Assembly: GCA_025526915.1 (NCBI GenBank)
Contig: JAHLKH010000091.1
Location: 1 to 64,000, forward strand
From: Entophlyctis helioformis
Lineage: Eukaryota > Chytridiomycota > Chytridiomycetes > Chytridiales > Chytriomycetaceae
Direction: 5' to 3'
DNA length: 64,000 nt
Numbering within the stretch: position 1 is the stretch's first letter; every line of letters begins with the position of its first letter. Below the pieces are notes generated by a model. The model was not told the DNA's origin, did no database searches, and saw nothing but the letters and a program-made list of their open reading frames with translations. The position numbers were made by a program, and so were the translations under genes. This document shows, piece by piece, positions 11,509-22,581 of the stretch.

Positions 11509-13019
11509 ATGCTGATCCGCCTGTGGTCGCTTGGACTAGGTGCTGCAGCGGCAACAGCTGCCGGTGCGGCCGCGGCGCCTGCTGCCACACCGGCCGCCAT
11601 GCCAGCGGCATCGACCCTCAGACATGCAGCGGCCGGCTCTCTAGCGTCTGCCGCCCGCCCGCTCAGCAGCAAGACGGGCAGCTCGTTCCTTCTGGCCGCA
11701 TGCACCAACACAAAGAATCTTGCAGCAGGAGCAGCAGCAGGAGCAGGCTTCCACTCGTCGGCAGCTGCACAGGGCCGCTTCCCAGCGCTGCAGACCCGCA
11801 TCTCCCGCAAGGCACATGCCCGCAACCTGCGCAAGATTGCCCAGCTCAAGGCCCGCCTCGGCGACAAGTACGCCATCATTGGCCGTGACAAGCGCCGGTC
11901 GCCGTACACCGAACGGAGATCTCCCTCGAAGCCGTCGCAGGACCCGCTGCCGGCACCCAAGCCTGTGCAGATTGCGCCGTTCCTGGCGACCCGCTCCAAC
12001 ATCCGCCCGCTGGACATGGTGCCCGGCAAGATCTTTGACACCATCAAGGGCACGGCCGGGTTCGAGGACGCCAAGGCGGCCGTGCTGGCGGCTGCGGCGG
12101 CCACGCGGGCGGCCGAGGCAAAGTCCAACGAGGCCGCATCGGCGCTCGCGTCTGCGAGCATTCGGTCGCGCACCGTCAAGGCCGTGGCCAAGGGCGTGCA
12201 GTCGGACTCGTCCACGCTCCTCAAGCTGCCCGAGGACGCCATTCCCAAGCTCCCCGAGCAGGTGGTGTCGACGGTCAAGGCACAGATTGCCGCCAGCCTC
12301 GCACCTGTTTCCTCTGAGACTGCGGCTGCCTCTGCGTCTGCGTCTGCCTCTGCCTCTGCATCCGTCGCCACATCTGCACCCGCCGCTGCGTCGGAACCAG
12401 CCGGCCGTGCAGACACGCTCCTGGTTGAGCCGGCGACGGCGGTTGGCCCCTTCTACCGCTTTGGCGTGCGGCCGTCCGAGGTGCAGGCGGCGCTTGCGAT
12501 TGCACCCGAGACGCTTGCAAACGAGGGACAGGGCATGGCCGAGCGTCTGGAAGAGCAGGCCGAGATGGTGCGCCGCATCATCTCGCTCGAGAACGGCAGC
12601 GAGAAGTCGCTGCGCCAGTTCAACATTGCGCGTTCGGTCGAGATGTTCCAGCGCATGCCTGGAGACACGGGCAGCCCCGAAGTGCAAGGTGCGTTGGCTG
12701 TCCAGCTGTCTGTCCAGCTGTCTGTCTGTCCAGCTATCCAGCTGTCTGGCTGTCGCTCGCCGTGCTGCCATGCGATTGACAACTCACGCATTGGCTGCTT
12801 GCCGTGACGCTGCACACAGCCGCGGTGTTCTCTATGCGGATCGACGCGATCAAGCGCCACCTGGCCAAGAACCCCAAGGACAAGTCGACCAAGCGCCAGC
12901 TGCAGACGTGGGTGTCGAAGCGCGAAAAGATCCTGCGGTACCTCCGCCGCACCGATCTGGCCAAGTTTGTCGAGACGTGCCAGGCCATTGGCGTCGACCC
13001 TGGCCTGATCCGTGCCTAG
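11509..13019 (+). CDS. MRPS28: Mitochondrial small-subunit ribosomal protein mS15/uS15m
   Basis: uS15m binds the small-subunit rRNA of the mitochondrial ribosome. Exons 11509-12688 and 12820-13019 (GT-AG, phase 1) give 459 aa. The S15 domain is at the C-terminus: FNIARSVEMFQRMPGDTGSPEVQ, then after the intron HLAKNPKDKSTKRQL, KREKILRYLRR and a final VDPGLIRA. The N-terminal 60 residues are Ala/Arg-rich without acids, a mitochondrial targeting signal. A long extension (about 90-390) rich in Ala, Ser and Lys makes it clearly longer than the roughly 290-aa yeast protein. The intron falls in the most conserved part of the domain, which confirms the splice. Confidence 0.92.
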
Positions 13020-13114
13020 TGGTGCGCAATGGCTCGCCTGTAGTTGGCAGCAGCGTGGCAGCAGCATGGCATCGCAATGCAGCCACTGTGCACCATCTGT
13101 GCCACCACAGACGA

Positions 13115-13120
13115 AATAAA
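13115..13120 (+). terminator. Poly(A) signal AATAAA after mS15
   Basis: AATAAA lies 96 bp past the mS15 stop and about 50 bp before the PFF1 start. It probably directs 3' end formation of mS15. Confidence 0.5.
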
Positions 13121-13171
13121 CACAGATCCAGATGCCTTTCTTCTCCCTCTCCAGCCTTTGCATCACACGAC

Positions 13172-16100
13172 ATGGCCAAGCACGAGCCCACAGCCCCCGA
13201 TCCTGCGTCGTCGGCCGCCGGCCCGTCCGCCGTCCTCCATCCCCAGCAGCGCACCCCGTCGGGCATCCGCCACCGCGCCTTTGGCGTCACTCCAACCGCC
13301 CTGCCCGCCCAGCCTGCCCAGCCCGGGGCACCGCTGCCCGCAGCGTCGTCCGGCGCAGCGAGCGACAGCGACACCGACGCACCAACCGACGTCGGCCATC
13401 GCCAGCCGCACCACGGCACCAACGGCACCAACGGCAGCAGCCACTACAATCACCACCAGCGCAGCAGCCCGCTGGCCGCCTCTGCGTCTGCGTCTGCCGG
13501 CGCTGCCACGGCGGCGTCGCCCCTACTCCCGTCCTGGCTCAACACGGACCGGCTCGCCATCACGTTCAAGCGCTGGCTGCTGGACCAGAAGCGCACCCTG
13601 GTGCTCATCTCGACGCTTGTGCTCGTGTTCGGCATCGCCACCGCCGTGCGCTTCGGCATGCTCGCCAGCATGGGCTACCCGCTGTCCGTCGTGCCGCCCA
13701 CCAGCCCGCTCGTCGCCTCGGGCGCCCGTGCATCCGGCCAGCTGGCCTGGGACGTCGTCTCGGAGATCTGCCAGCGCCCGCACCCCTACAACAGCGACGA
13801 GAACCTGCGCGTGCGCCGGCTGCTGCTCGGCCAGATCCGCACCATCCAGTCGGCGTTTGGCGCCGCGCAGTGCAAGTCGCCCGACGCTTCGCCGTCGTCG
13901 CTCGTCGTGCTCGACCAGGACACCATGAGCACCGTCTCCAACTACTCCAAGTCGGCCGTCGTCGACCTGTTCGAATCCAGCAACATCCTGGTCCGCGTGC
14001 GTGGCAGATCCCCCAGCCACGAGGCGCTGCTCGTGTCGGCCCACTTCGACTCGGTGCCGTCTGGCCCCGGCGTCACCGACGACGGTATCGCCATCGGATC
14101 CATGGTCGCGGTGCTCAAGAGCCTGCTCAACCACCACTGCCACTCGCCGCTCATGTACGACGTCATCTTCAACTTTAACAACGCAGAGGAGATGGGCTTG
14201 TTTGGCGCCACGGCCTTTGTCCGCCACCCGTGGTTCAAGGACGTCAAGGCGTTCATCAACCTCGAGGGCACAGGCACCACGGGCTCGGAACGCAGCATGC
14301 TGTTCCGCACCAACTCGTTCGAGGTCACGTCCGCCTACATGGCCAAGGCGCCGTATCCCCACGCATCGATCTTGGTCAACAACCTCATGCGATTCGTCGG
14401 CAGGTTCGTCGTGCTCTCGATGCTCACCACCCCTTGGCATCTGTGCACGCCTCTAACAGCACGCGATCGTGTGCCTCGCCGCTCTGCTGAGCAGTGAAAC
14501 AGACTACCGTCCATACACCGTCGAGGGCCGTCGCCAGGGCATCGACATTGCATTCTACACAAACCGCTATCTGTACCACACGGCACGCGACGACCTGCAG
14601 CACGCAAAGCCAATCGCCGCCCAGCACATGGCCGACGATCTGCTCAAAACGGCGCTGGGTCTCACTGCCGGCCCATCTGCGCTCGGCAGCCTTGAGCCCT
14701 CTCAGCAACTTCCCATGGGCCGGACCAATGTGCTGCCCGTCCCTTCGTTTGCCTTTTACGACGTGTACGGCTTCCGCGGTGTTCTCAAGTCGTACCCTGC
14801 ATACCTCTTGTCGCTCCTTGCCATCCTTGTCGCGTCCATCGTCATTGCAAGCATCAAACTCACGAGCCTGTACTACCGCCTGGGCTACAAGCGGCTGGTG
14901 CTCCGCGGCATCAAGCCCTTTTTCGAAGCCTATGCTCTTGTGTGGTTCGTGTTCCTGTCGGTCATTCTTGCCTCTTACTCGGTCTCGTCCATCAAGCACT
15001 ACTTTAGTCCTGGAGCGACCTACGCGCACCCGTTGCTCACGCTCGCGTACACCGTGCCTCTGATCATCTCCATGTTTGCGCTCATCCAGATCATCTGGCC
15101 GCCTATTGCGGTTCGTCTGATGCTGCGCAACCGTGCGGCTCCTGCCATGTACCACGAGCTGCCCTCTGCGCCGCCGCCGCTCGACCAGTACGACGACGAG
15201 AGTGATGGCAGCGAGGACGAGCATGCGGAAGAGGATGTTGTCCAGGTTGATCAGCCGGTCCCGGATGCGGGCGGCAGTGTGCACGCATCGCGTCCAAGCA
15301 CTACCGGTGCCGGCATCACGGCCCGTCGTGCTCCCCAGCCGTCGCAGCCCCTCCGGCCGCGCTCGCCCCGTCACCGCCTGGTCGAGTCTGACGGCCCATC
15401 GCTCGCCTCGTGGCTGCCCTTTGGACTCCTTGGCTTCTGGCTCACGCTTCTCTTTGTCAACATCGTCCTTACTCTGCACGGCATCTCGGCATTCTTTTTC
15501 CTCTTCACTTGGCCGCTGTACTCGTTCATTGCATGTGCTCTCACTCTGGGCATCGAGTCGTCTCTCCGTCGCTGGTACCGTTCCGGCTTTGATGTCATCA
15601 GCTCCACGGACGATCAGCACGTCCCCAGCCGCCTCGAAAACTCTCTCCTGTCATACTACGAGCAGTACTTTTGGCTCGTCAACTTTGGCATCGCGACGAT
15701 TGTGCCGTTTATGGAGACGCTGGACACGCTCCAGTCGCTGCTCAATGGGCTGCCGTCGCTCATTGGCGATGGGCTCCCTGGCGTGATCATTGACTTGGCC
15801 GTGACGGTTTCTCGGCGTTGCTTCTCATCAACGTGATGCCGGTCATTTCGCTCTGCCATCGCCGCATTGTGGCTGCACTGTTCCTGGTCCTGTTCTTCAT
15901 TCTCTGGGTCGTTGCGATTGTTCTGCCCACCTTCACGGCCGACCGGCCCTACAAGCAGCAGTACATGGAAACCTGGGATGTGACCAACGCCACGACTGCC
16001 GCCCTCTCATCTGTCGCAAGCGTGATTATGCTGCCCATTGTCCCATCCGCGGCGTGGATCGCCATGCTCAAGGCATCGCCGTCGTTCAAGTCTGTTCTCT

Positions 16101-16798
16101 CCAACTCGTCTGTCGTCTGTGTCGAGCCAACCGATGGAGACAAGCTGCGTACTTGCACAATCGACAACCTGCCGCTGCCCAAGTACAACGCGACCCAGTA
16201 CAAGCCAATCGATCTGATTGGTGCCAACCTGGAGGTGCGCAACAAGGCTCGGTCCGTTGAGATTGAGGGTGTGATTGTTGGTCCGCCCGACTCGCGCATC
16301 TGCAGTCTGTCGCTTATCGCGAACAAGAAGGTGTCGCATTCATCCGACTTGGACGGCACTCCCAACGAGCCTGACGCCGACGGCGATGGAGCGATTGTCA
16401 AGACCGCGCGCGACACGGCCATCCGCGGCATGTGGATCGATCCCTGGCAAGCCAACAAATGGACCGGCCCCAACAACACGGCCGAGACGCCGCGCCAACC
16501 CACGCCAGGCCTGGACTACAGCCTGCCCATGATCGTGTACCGCCGCGAGTACGAGGGCCTCGGACTCTCTGACCACCGCGTGCGCATCCCGTTCCTTGCG
16601 CAGCTTGACCTGGACGTGGACCGCCAGGACGCGCAGCTGACGATTGCATGCTACGTGGACCAGCACGTCGGCAGCTCTGCCTACCAGGCCGTCGTTGACA
16701 GCGTGCCGACGTGGATGCAGTTTTCCAACGGGCTCGGCATGGTGGGCCGCAATGGCGCGCTGGAGATCCGCAAAACCTTCCCGCTCATGGACGTCTGA
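13172..16798 (+). CDS. PFF1: Vacuolar membrane M28 metalloprotease PFF1
   Basis: PFF1 is a multipass vacuolar membrane protein with a lumenal M28 zinc peptidase domain. Exons 13172-14403 and 14495-16798 are used; one added base near 15804 gives about 1178 aa. After a disordered N-terminus (1-125) comes a transmembrane helix (LVLISTLVLVFGIATAV). The peptidase domain follows: HFDSVPSGPGVTDDG (zinc His and bridging Asp), NNAEEMGLFGA (catalytic Glu pair), FINLEGTG and TDYRPYT-(14 aa)-DIAFYTNRYLYHT. About eight hydrophobic segments follow, then a lumenal C-terminal domain. Around 15804 the frame of ...IIDLAV must shift by one to continue as GFSALLINV. No AG dinucleotide allows an intron there, so a missing base is likely. 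Confidence 0.9.
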
Positions 16799-17138
16799 TT
16801 GTCTTGTCTGCCTCTTGTCTGTCTGTCTGCCTTTGCCATCACTGCATGTTGTCGAATGAATCTACTGAGCCGTGTTTCCCAGCAGAGTAACTGTTTTCTG
16901 TCGAGCTCTGGCTCCGTGCTCGTTGCTGTAAGCGGCGGCGGCACGCTGGTATGTGATCTGCCGCGTTGTGCACCAGCTGAGACGCTATCCGCGCGTTGAC
17001 GGTGTTCCTTGGAACCCTGCCACGGGTCTGTCACTGTGCCAACTGCTGTTGCTGTTTCATTCGGCCCAGCCGTCCACGGGCCACCGCCACCTTCCACGCG
17101 CATCGCCTCCATACAGATCCTCGTCAGTTGCTTGTTGA

Positions 17139-17174
<36 letters not shown>

Positions 17175-17195
17175 CTGGTATTGGACGCACAGCAC
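16799..17195. other. Convergent intergenic region with a (TGC)n tract
   Basis: This 397-bp spacer lies between the 3' ends of PFF1 and prefoldin 2. It holds the 3' UTRs and a trinucleotide tract (tgctgctgc...) at about 17139-17176. No further gene is seen. Confidence 0.5.
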
Positions 17196-17752
17196 CTATG
17201 CCTTGACCTTGATATTGTACTTTTTCTGGAACTCTGTGGCATCGTCCTCCTTCTTCTTGTACGACAGCGACAGCTGCTTGATGAGCGTCGTGATCTGTAC
17301 AAGGGAGTGGCCGCAAGCAAGCCGGATGCCATGTCAGCCGAGGGGGGCCAGAACAGGACAGCCAAGACAGCTTGCGTGTGTTACATTCTCTTGGTTCTGC
17401 TGGACGGCAGGGAGGACGTCCTTGACGGTGCGCTCGACAAGCACGCCGCCCACGAGACGGAAGCACTTGCGGCTGCCGTCGAGCGGGGACATGGTGTCGA
17501 CCACCAGCTGGTGCTCGTCCCGCTCGAGCTCGAGCTCGCCAATCTTCTGGGCGATGGCCTTGAGCTCCTGCTTCATGGAGTTGAACTGCGGCCCGCCAGG
17601 CGAACAGACAGATGCATGTGTGAGTGTGCGTGTGCGTGTGTAGGTGGCCAGGGGCAGGGCCTGGTGCAACGCAGTTGCTTGTTCCTGTCCGTGCGTACCT
17701 GGGCAATAATCTCTTGGTCCGACGGTCTGGCTGCGGTCGACGACGACATCAT
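17196..17752 (-). CDS. GIM4: Prefoldin subunit 2
   Basis: Prefoldin 2 is a beta-type subunit of the hexameric co-chaperone that passes nascent actin and tubulin to the chaperonin. Exons 17752-17699, 17585-17385 and 17294-17196 are all in phase 0 and give 117 aa, close to the usual 110-150. The coiled-coil helices flank the conserved hairpin GSRKCFRLVGGVLVERTVKDV. The N-terminal helix (SDQEIIAQ, FNSMKQELKAIAQKIGELELERDEH) and C-terminal helix (LIKQLSLSYKKKEDDATEF) fit the family. ATG 17752 is followed by a second in-frame ATG. It is divergent from NDUFAF5, 47 bp away. Confidence 0.93.
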
Positions 17753-17799
17753 CGCTGGTTGGGTTTGGCTGTTGGCGGTCAAGTGCAATTCAAGCCGTC

Positions 17800-19235
17800 A
17801 TGTTCGCAGGACCGCTCGTGCGCTCGTGCAGACGCCATGCGCTGGCGGCAGTCGCAGCACCTGCACGCTGGGCCCGCACGCTGCATGCAGCGAGTGCGCC
17901 GTCGGCCGCCGCAACGGGCCATGGCGCTAGTGCGGCCTCTCCGCCACCAGCAGCACCTGAAGCAGCAGGACCAACAGCAGCAGCAGCAGCAGCAGCAGCG
18001 TCGCAGGTGCCGCGGATCTTTGACCGCGCTGCCAAGCGACGGCAGCGGGACCGGGCTGCGCTGGCCCCAGACAGCCGCCAGGTCGACTACCTCAAGGACG
18101 AGATTGCCGACCGCCTCATGGACCGATTCCTGGCAAGTCCGCCTGCCTCTGCCCCTCTCGCTCCGTTCTGAGCGGCCCGCTTGTCTGCTGCCTGTGCCCG
18201 TTTGTCGGCTGGCATGCGCTCACACATCGGCGATCCAACCTGCCCACAGGACATCAAGCGCCGCTTCCACACCGTGCTCGATCTCGGCTCGGGATGCGGC
18301 CACATCATCAAGTTTGCCGAGCCCGAGCTCGTCAAGAAGCTTGTCATGATGGACATGTCGCCGCAGATGCTCGCGCGCGACAAGGACATCCAGTACCCCG
18401 TCGAGACCGAGCGCGTTGTTGGCGACGAGGAGCACCTGCCGTTTGCTGAAGAGACGTTTGACGCAGTCGTGAGCAACCTCAGCCTGCACTGGGTCAATGA
18501 TCTCACCGGGTCGCTCATTCAGGTGCGGCGCAGCCTAAAGTCCGATGGTGCATTCATCGGTGCCATGTTTGGCGGCGACACGCTCTTTGAGCTGCGGTAA
18601 GGACAGTGGGACGATCACCGGTGGATGCTGCAGGATGGACGATGTGGCTGGTGGCTGACGGCTGACGGCTGTCGACTGTCGGTGATGCACGCACAGGACG
18701 GCAATGCAGCTGGCTGAGATGGAGCGCACGGGCGGCGTGGCCCCCCACGTGTCGCCCATGACGGATACGCGCGATGTCGGCAACCTGCTGTCGCGTGCGG
18801 GCTTCAACCTCACGACAGTCGATATCGACGAGATTGTAGTCAACTACCCGTCCATGTTTGAGCTCATGGAGGATCTGCGGACCATGGGCGAGAACAATGC
18901 GATTGCGACAAGGAAGCACTCCGTGTCCAAGGACACCTTCATGGCTGCTGCTGCCACATACAAGGCCATCTATGGCAACGAGGATGGCTCGATCCCTGCG
19001 ACGTTCCAGGTCATCTACATGGTAAGTGTCGGCGTCTCATCCCTCTGTCGCCTGGCGTTGGTTGGCTGATCGCCTTGGGCCGTGTGTGCAGATTGGATGG
19101 AAGCCCGATCCGTCGCAGCCCAAGCCGCTGAAGCGTGGGTCGGGCGAGATCTCGCTCAAGAAGCTCGAAGAGAACAACGGCAACTTTGCCGCGCCACCGC
19201 TGCCCTCGGACGGTGCCAAGAAGAGCTGTGAATAA
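17800..19235 (+). CDS. NDUFAF5: Complex I assembly methyltransferase/hydroxylase NDUFAF5
   Basis: NDUFAF5 is a mitochondrial SAM-dependent enzyme that hydroxylates an arginine of the complex I Q-module during assembly. Exons 17800-18132, 18250-18596, 18697-19021 and 19092-19235 give 382 aa. An Arg/Ala-rich mitochondrial leader (1-65) precedes [15 protein letters not shown] and [17 protein letters not shown] motif I is [11 protein letters not shown], then [36 protein letters not shown] and [13 protein letters not shown]. The C-terminal part has [26 protein letters not shown] and IYMIGWKPD, all typical of the family. Intron 1 begins with GC (G|gcaagt), the only donor that keeps frame. The presence of this gene implies a rotenone-sensitive complex I. 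Confidence 0.95.
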
Positions 19236-19236
19236 A
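19231..19236 (+). terminator. Poly(A)-signal-like AATAAA overlapping the NDUFAF5 stop
   Basis: AATAAA at 19231-19236 contains the TAA stop codon (19233-19235). If used, the 3' UTR would be extremely short; the spacer to the next start is 169 bp. Confidence 0.3.
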
Positions 19237-19404
19237 CCCGGTTGCCTCCAAAGTTGCATGTTGCGCATTGCTCTCGGATCAGTCACTCGAACAGCCAGAG
19301 CAGCAACTCCACCAGCCTCCCTCTGCCCAAGCAGCCTTCCCGTCGCACCTCTTAGCATCCCCCACAGCCCTCGGACGTTCAACTGCCAGCCTCACCGGCC
19401 TAAA

Positions 19405-20002
19405 ATGACCTCTTCAGCAACCAGCACTGCCGACAACATCAAGAAGGAGCCGTGGTTCAGTGTGCACAAGGCTGCGCTAGAGGCAAGTGCATGCAGGCAC
19501 ACATGTGTGCATGCGCACACGGCACTGCCATCAGGCTCTATGCACCTGTCCGTCTGACTCTGGCACTTGCCCACCCTCCCATGACAGAACAATGAGAAGA
19601 CGTACATTGGTGAGTCCCACTGCTGACTAAGCAGACGATTGCGCCACTGACGCTTGAACGGTGCCCAGATCCAGCGACAGGATACCTTGTCATGACCGAG
19701 GTCTCGCACAGAGAGCGGGGCTACTGCTGTGGCAACATCTGCAGGTGGGGCTTGGCTGCATTCATCCGCATGTGCATTCGTTCGTTGCGATGCAGTGGAC
19801 TCACATCGACGGCTGGCTTGTTGGCCGGCCGGCCGCCTGCAGACACTGTCCGTACGACAAGATCAACGTGGGCAAGCCCGACCAGATCAAGAGCGATGCC
19901 AAGAAAGCCCGAGCGCTCAAGAAGGCATCCGGCGCATCCACATCTGCATCGGCATCTGCATCTGCATCAGACTCTGACTCGGAGCCATCAACGGATTGGT
20001 GA
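19405..20002 (+). CDS. DUF5522-family Cys-rich protein
   Basis: Exons 19405-19482, 19588-19609, 19669-19744 and 19843-20002 give 111 aa. Only with these splices is the conserved signature restored: YIDPATGYLVMTEVSHRERG, then CCGNICRHCPYDKINVG. The Cys/His set (CCxxxCRHCPY) looks like a metal site and matches the small DUF5522 family of bacteria and eukaryotes, of unknown function. The C-terminus is a Lys/Ala/Ser tail. Intron 1 starts with GC (G|gcaagt); the alternative GT four bases on would produce a stop. Introns are 59-105 nt and the second exon is only 22 nt. The start was taken as the first ATG (MTSSATS), which gives no clear targeting signal. Confidence 0.85.
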
Positions 20003-20040
20003 TTTCGAGCTTGCGTCTCTCACCACAACCACCACAAGGC

Positions 20041-20839
20041 ATGTCAGACCGGCGGCGGTCAGGAGCGCAGGAGCTGGGGGCAGAAGCCGCCGCCAAGTCC
20101 GGCGGTCTGTTTTCCAGCAAGGTGTGCACCCCACTCTCTATCCTATCCAATACACACACACTGCTTAATACATCCTCGCTAGGACTGGCTGTGTCCGGCC
20201 TGCAAGAACGTCAACTGGGCCAAGCGGGCAACGTGCAACCAGGTGAGGCCAACTCTCTCGAGCCTCGACGGTCATGCTCGACGCTGGCCCAGATGCTCAG
20301 ACCACTCCCGTGGCTAGTGCAATACACCCAAGCCCGGCATGCAGGGCGACCGTGACGGCCGTGGTGGCGGGTTCAATGAGCGTGGCACGGTCGAGTACAA
20401 GGAGTCTCGGTTCAACGCCGAGGACGAGGACGAGTACGATGACTTTGGGCGGCTCAAGAAGAAGAAGAAGAAGACGCCGGCAGCAGCAGCCTCGGCAGCA
20501 GACGTGGCCAGTGATGCTGTCTCGGAGAGTGTAAAGGACGCGCCAGAGTCTGCTGTTGGCTCTGATGACCGCCGGACGGACCGTGTGGATCGCAGAGACG
20601 ACAGAAGGAGCGACCACAGGTCAGACAGCCGCAGAGACGATCGCAGGCCCGACAGCCGCAGTGATGTTACCAGAGACAGATACGACCGCGACCGCAACCG
20701 CAACCGTGATCGTAACACTCGACGCAGGAGTCACAGCCACAGCCGCAGCCGCAGCCGCAGCCGTAGCCGCAGCCGTAGCCGTGATCGCCTGCCAAGACGC
20801 AGAAGTCGAAGCCGCAGTCCATCAAGCAGACGTCGTTGA
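20041..20839 (+). CDS. ZRANB2: ZRANB2-like RanBP2-type zinc finger splicing protein
   Basis: Exons 20041-20121, 20183-20242 and 20318-20839 give 220 aa. The zinc finger is [27 protein letters not shown], with four Cys in the W-x-C-x2-C-x10-C-x2-C pattern that binds single-stranded GGU-type RNA in known relatives. It is followed by FNERGTVEYKESRFNAEDEDEYDDFGRLKKKKKK, the part most like animal ZRANB2. The tail is Arg/Ser/Asp-rich with SRSRSRSR runs typical of splicing regulators. A second zinc finger, present in animals, is absent. It starts only 38 bp after the DUF5522 stop, in the same direction. Confidence 0.88.
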
Positions 20840-20871
20840 TGCTGTCTGCATACATGCAGACAATAAAGGAT

Positions 20872-20877
20872 GTCAGG
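20872..20877 (+). terminator. Poly(A) signal AATAAA after ZRANB2
   Basis: AATAAA lies 32 bp past the ZRANB2 stop codon, in the sense orientation, and the next gene starts about 170 bp further on. Confidence 0.6.
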
Positions 20878-21048
20878 AATGGGCAATCACACTGGATAGA
20901 CGACGCTTTGCCGACCAAGACCCACTGGCGGCACACTAGCATGATTGTGTACGTGTAAACGCCCCGGGGATCGCAGCCAGCAGGCATATGGTCTTGAGCC
21001 ACGACTTGGGATACTCCAGGGTTTCCCTCGAACCGAGAACGCGACGGA

Positions 21049-22459
21049 ATGCCCGCTTGGACACCTTTGCTGATGCGGTCGTGCCGGCCGCTCTCTGCGA
21101 CGCTGGCTGCATGGACAGCCGCTGGCGCATCTCCCGCCCTGCCGACTGGAACGCTGTCCCACTACGCACAGCAGCTGCACATGCACACCAGCTTGCGACA
21201 AGCCCGCATGGCCTCCACTGCATCGTTGCCAACCACCACCACATCGCCAGCACATCCGCTGCACCGGCTCAAGGCGGCTGCATCGGCTCCTGCGTTGGCT
21301 CCTGCGTCGATTCCCACCTCGGCTAGCAGCCCGCTGTCCCGCTGGATCCGCATGCAGCGCACAGCGCTGACTGGTCTGTTCAAGGCCGCCTCGCCAGCCC
21401 CATCGCCAAGTGCACCTGCATCTGGCCTTGCAGCCCAGCTCCGAGCACTCTCGTCCTATCGCATGCGCCGTGACAGCTTGCGATATGTCGAGCGCCAAGG
21501 ATACGGCCGCCGCTTCTGGGACAACATCGACCCCAACCATGTGGTGTACGGTCTCATTGGCATCAACGTCGCAGGTGGGGGTCCATGTCTGGCATTCGTT
21601 GTGAGCAGACGGATCGACAGACTGGGCGACGGATGGGCTGACCGATCGTCGGCCTGCAGTGTTTCTGGTGTGGGCATATGCGCAGGGCATGAACAGGTCC
21701 AAGGGAGACAGATCCTACCTGACGTGGATGTACGACAACTTTACAACCAGCTACGACGGCGTGATCAACAAGGGCCGCTACTGGACCATGCTGACCAGCA
21801 GCTTTAGTCACCAGGAGATTTTCCGTGAGTCGCAGACGTGCATTCAAGACCTGCCGGGCAGTTGCTGACGTGTGTGCATTGGTACCATGCCAGATCTTGG
21901 TCTCAACATGTTTGTGCTGCACTCGTTTGCTGGATCGGTAAGCCGCCCTTTGCAGTCGCCTTGCGTCCATGGCTTGGCATCGAGCTGACACTGGCCGCGT
22001 TTCTGCCGTGTATAGGTCATTGAGGCCATTGGCGTGCGCCACTTTCTGGTCCTGTATATCCTGGCGGGTCTAGCGTCTTCGGCTGCCTCGCTGTATGCAC
22101 AGAGCTTCCGATACAAGGAGTACGAGCGCCAGGTGCAGGCGATCAAGCAGCGCTACTCTGATCTGTGGGCATACAGCCTGCCGCCAGCGATCCCGCCCTT
22201 TACGTCGACGCACTCGCTCGGCGCAAGTGGAAGCTTGTCGGGCATGACGCTTACGTTTGCCGCCATGTTCCCGACGTCGACCATCCTGGTGCTGTTTGTG
22301 CCCATGCCCGCGTGGGTGGCCGTGGGCGGCTTTGTGGCGTACGATCTGTACCGCAGCATGACGGGCACCAGCGGCCGCATCGACACGGCCGGCCATCTGG
22401 GCGGTGCCGCCATGGGCCTTGCGTACTGGTACCTGCGCATCCGCCGCCGCGTCTTCTAG
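21049..22459 (+). CDS. PCP1: Mitochondrial rhomboid protease, PARL/PCP1 type
   Basis: PCP1 is an intramembrane serine protease of the inner mitochondrial membrane. Exons 21049-21574, 21660-21824, 21894-21937 and 22016-22459 give 392 aa. An Arg/Ala-rich presequence (about 1-90) precedes helix VVYGLIGINVAVFLVWAYA. Then come YWTMLTSSFSHQEIFHLGLNMFVLHSFA (rhomboid HxxxNM element), LGASGSLSGMTLTFAAMF (GASG catalytic Ser) and DTAGHLGGAAMGLAYW (catalytic His). A cytosolic-loop-like insert carries the basic segment FRYKEYERQ. All splice junctions fall in phase and restore the conserved HLGLN block. Substrates such as PINK1 or Mgm1/OPA1 homologues are known for the family but not shown here. Confidence 0.93.
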
Positions 22460-22581
22460 ACAGGCTTGTGTGTGCACCGGCTTGCACTTGTCGAATGAAC
22501 GTGGTCACGCCACTGCGCCATTCGTGGCTGTGGGCTCCAACCCCCCGACTTTCACCATCGCCGCCCAACACAGACTCGAGC

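Noticed and set aside
11720..14497. 925-codon frame running through mS15 into PFF1
   Set aside because: The part before 13172 is an out-of-frame Arg/Pro/Ser reading of mS15. Only its last third is the true PFF1 exon.
14424..15620. 398-codon minus-strand frame opposite PFF1
   Set aside because: Charged low-complexity antisense of transmembrane codons; no family features.
18133..18140. GT donor four bases downstream of the GC donor in NDUFAF5
   Set aside because: Using it destroys the frame into DIKRRF, whereas the GC donor keeps [17 protein letters not shown].
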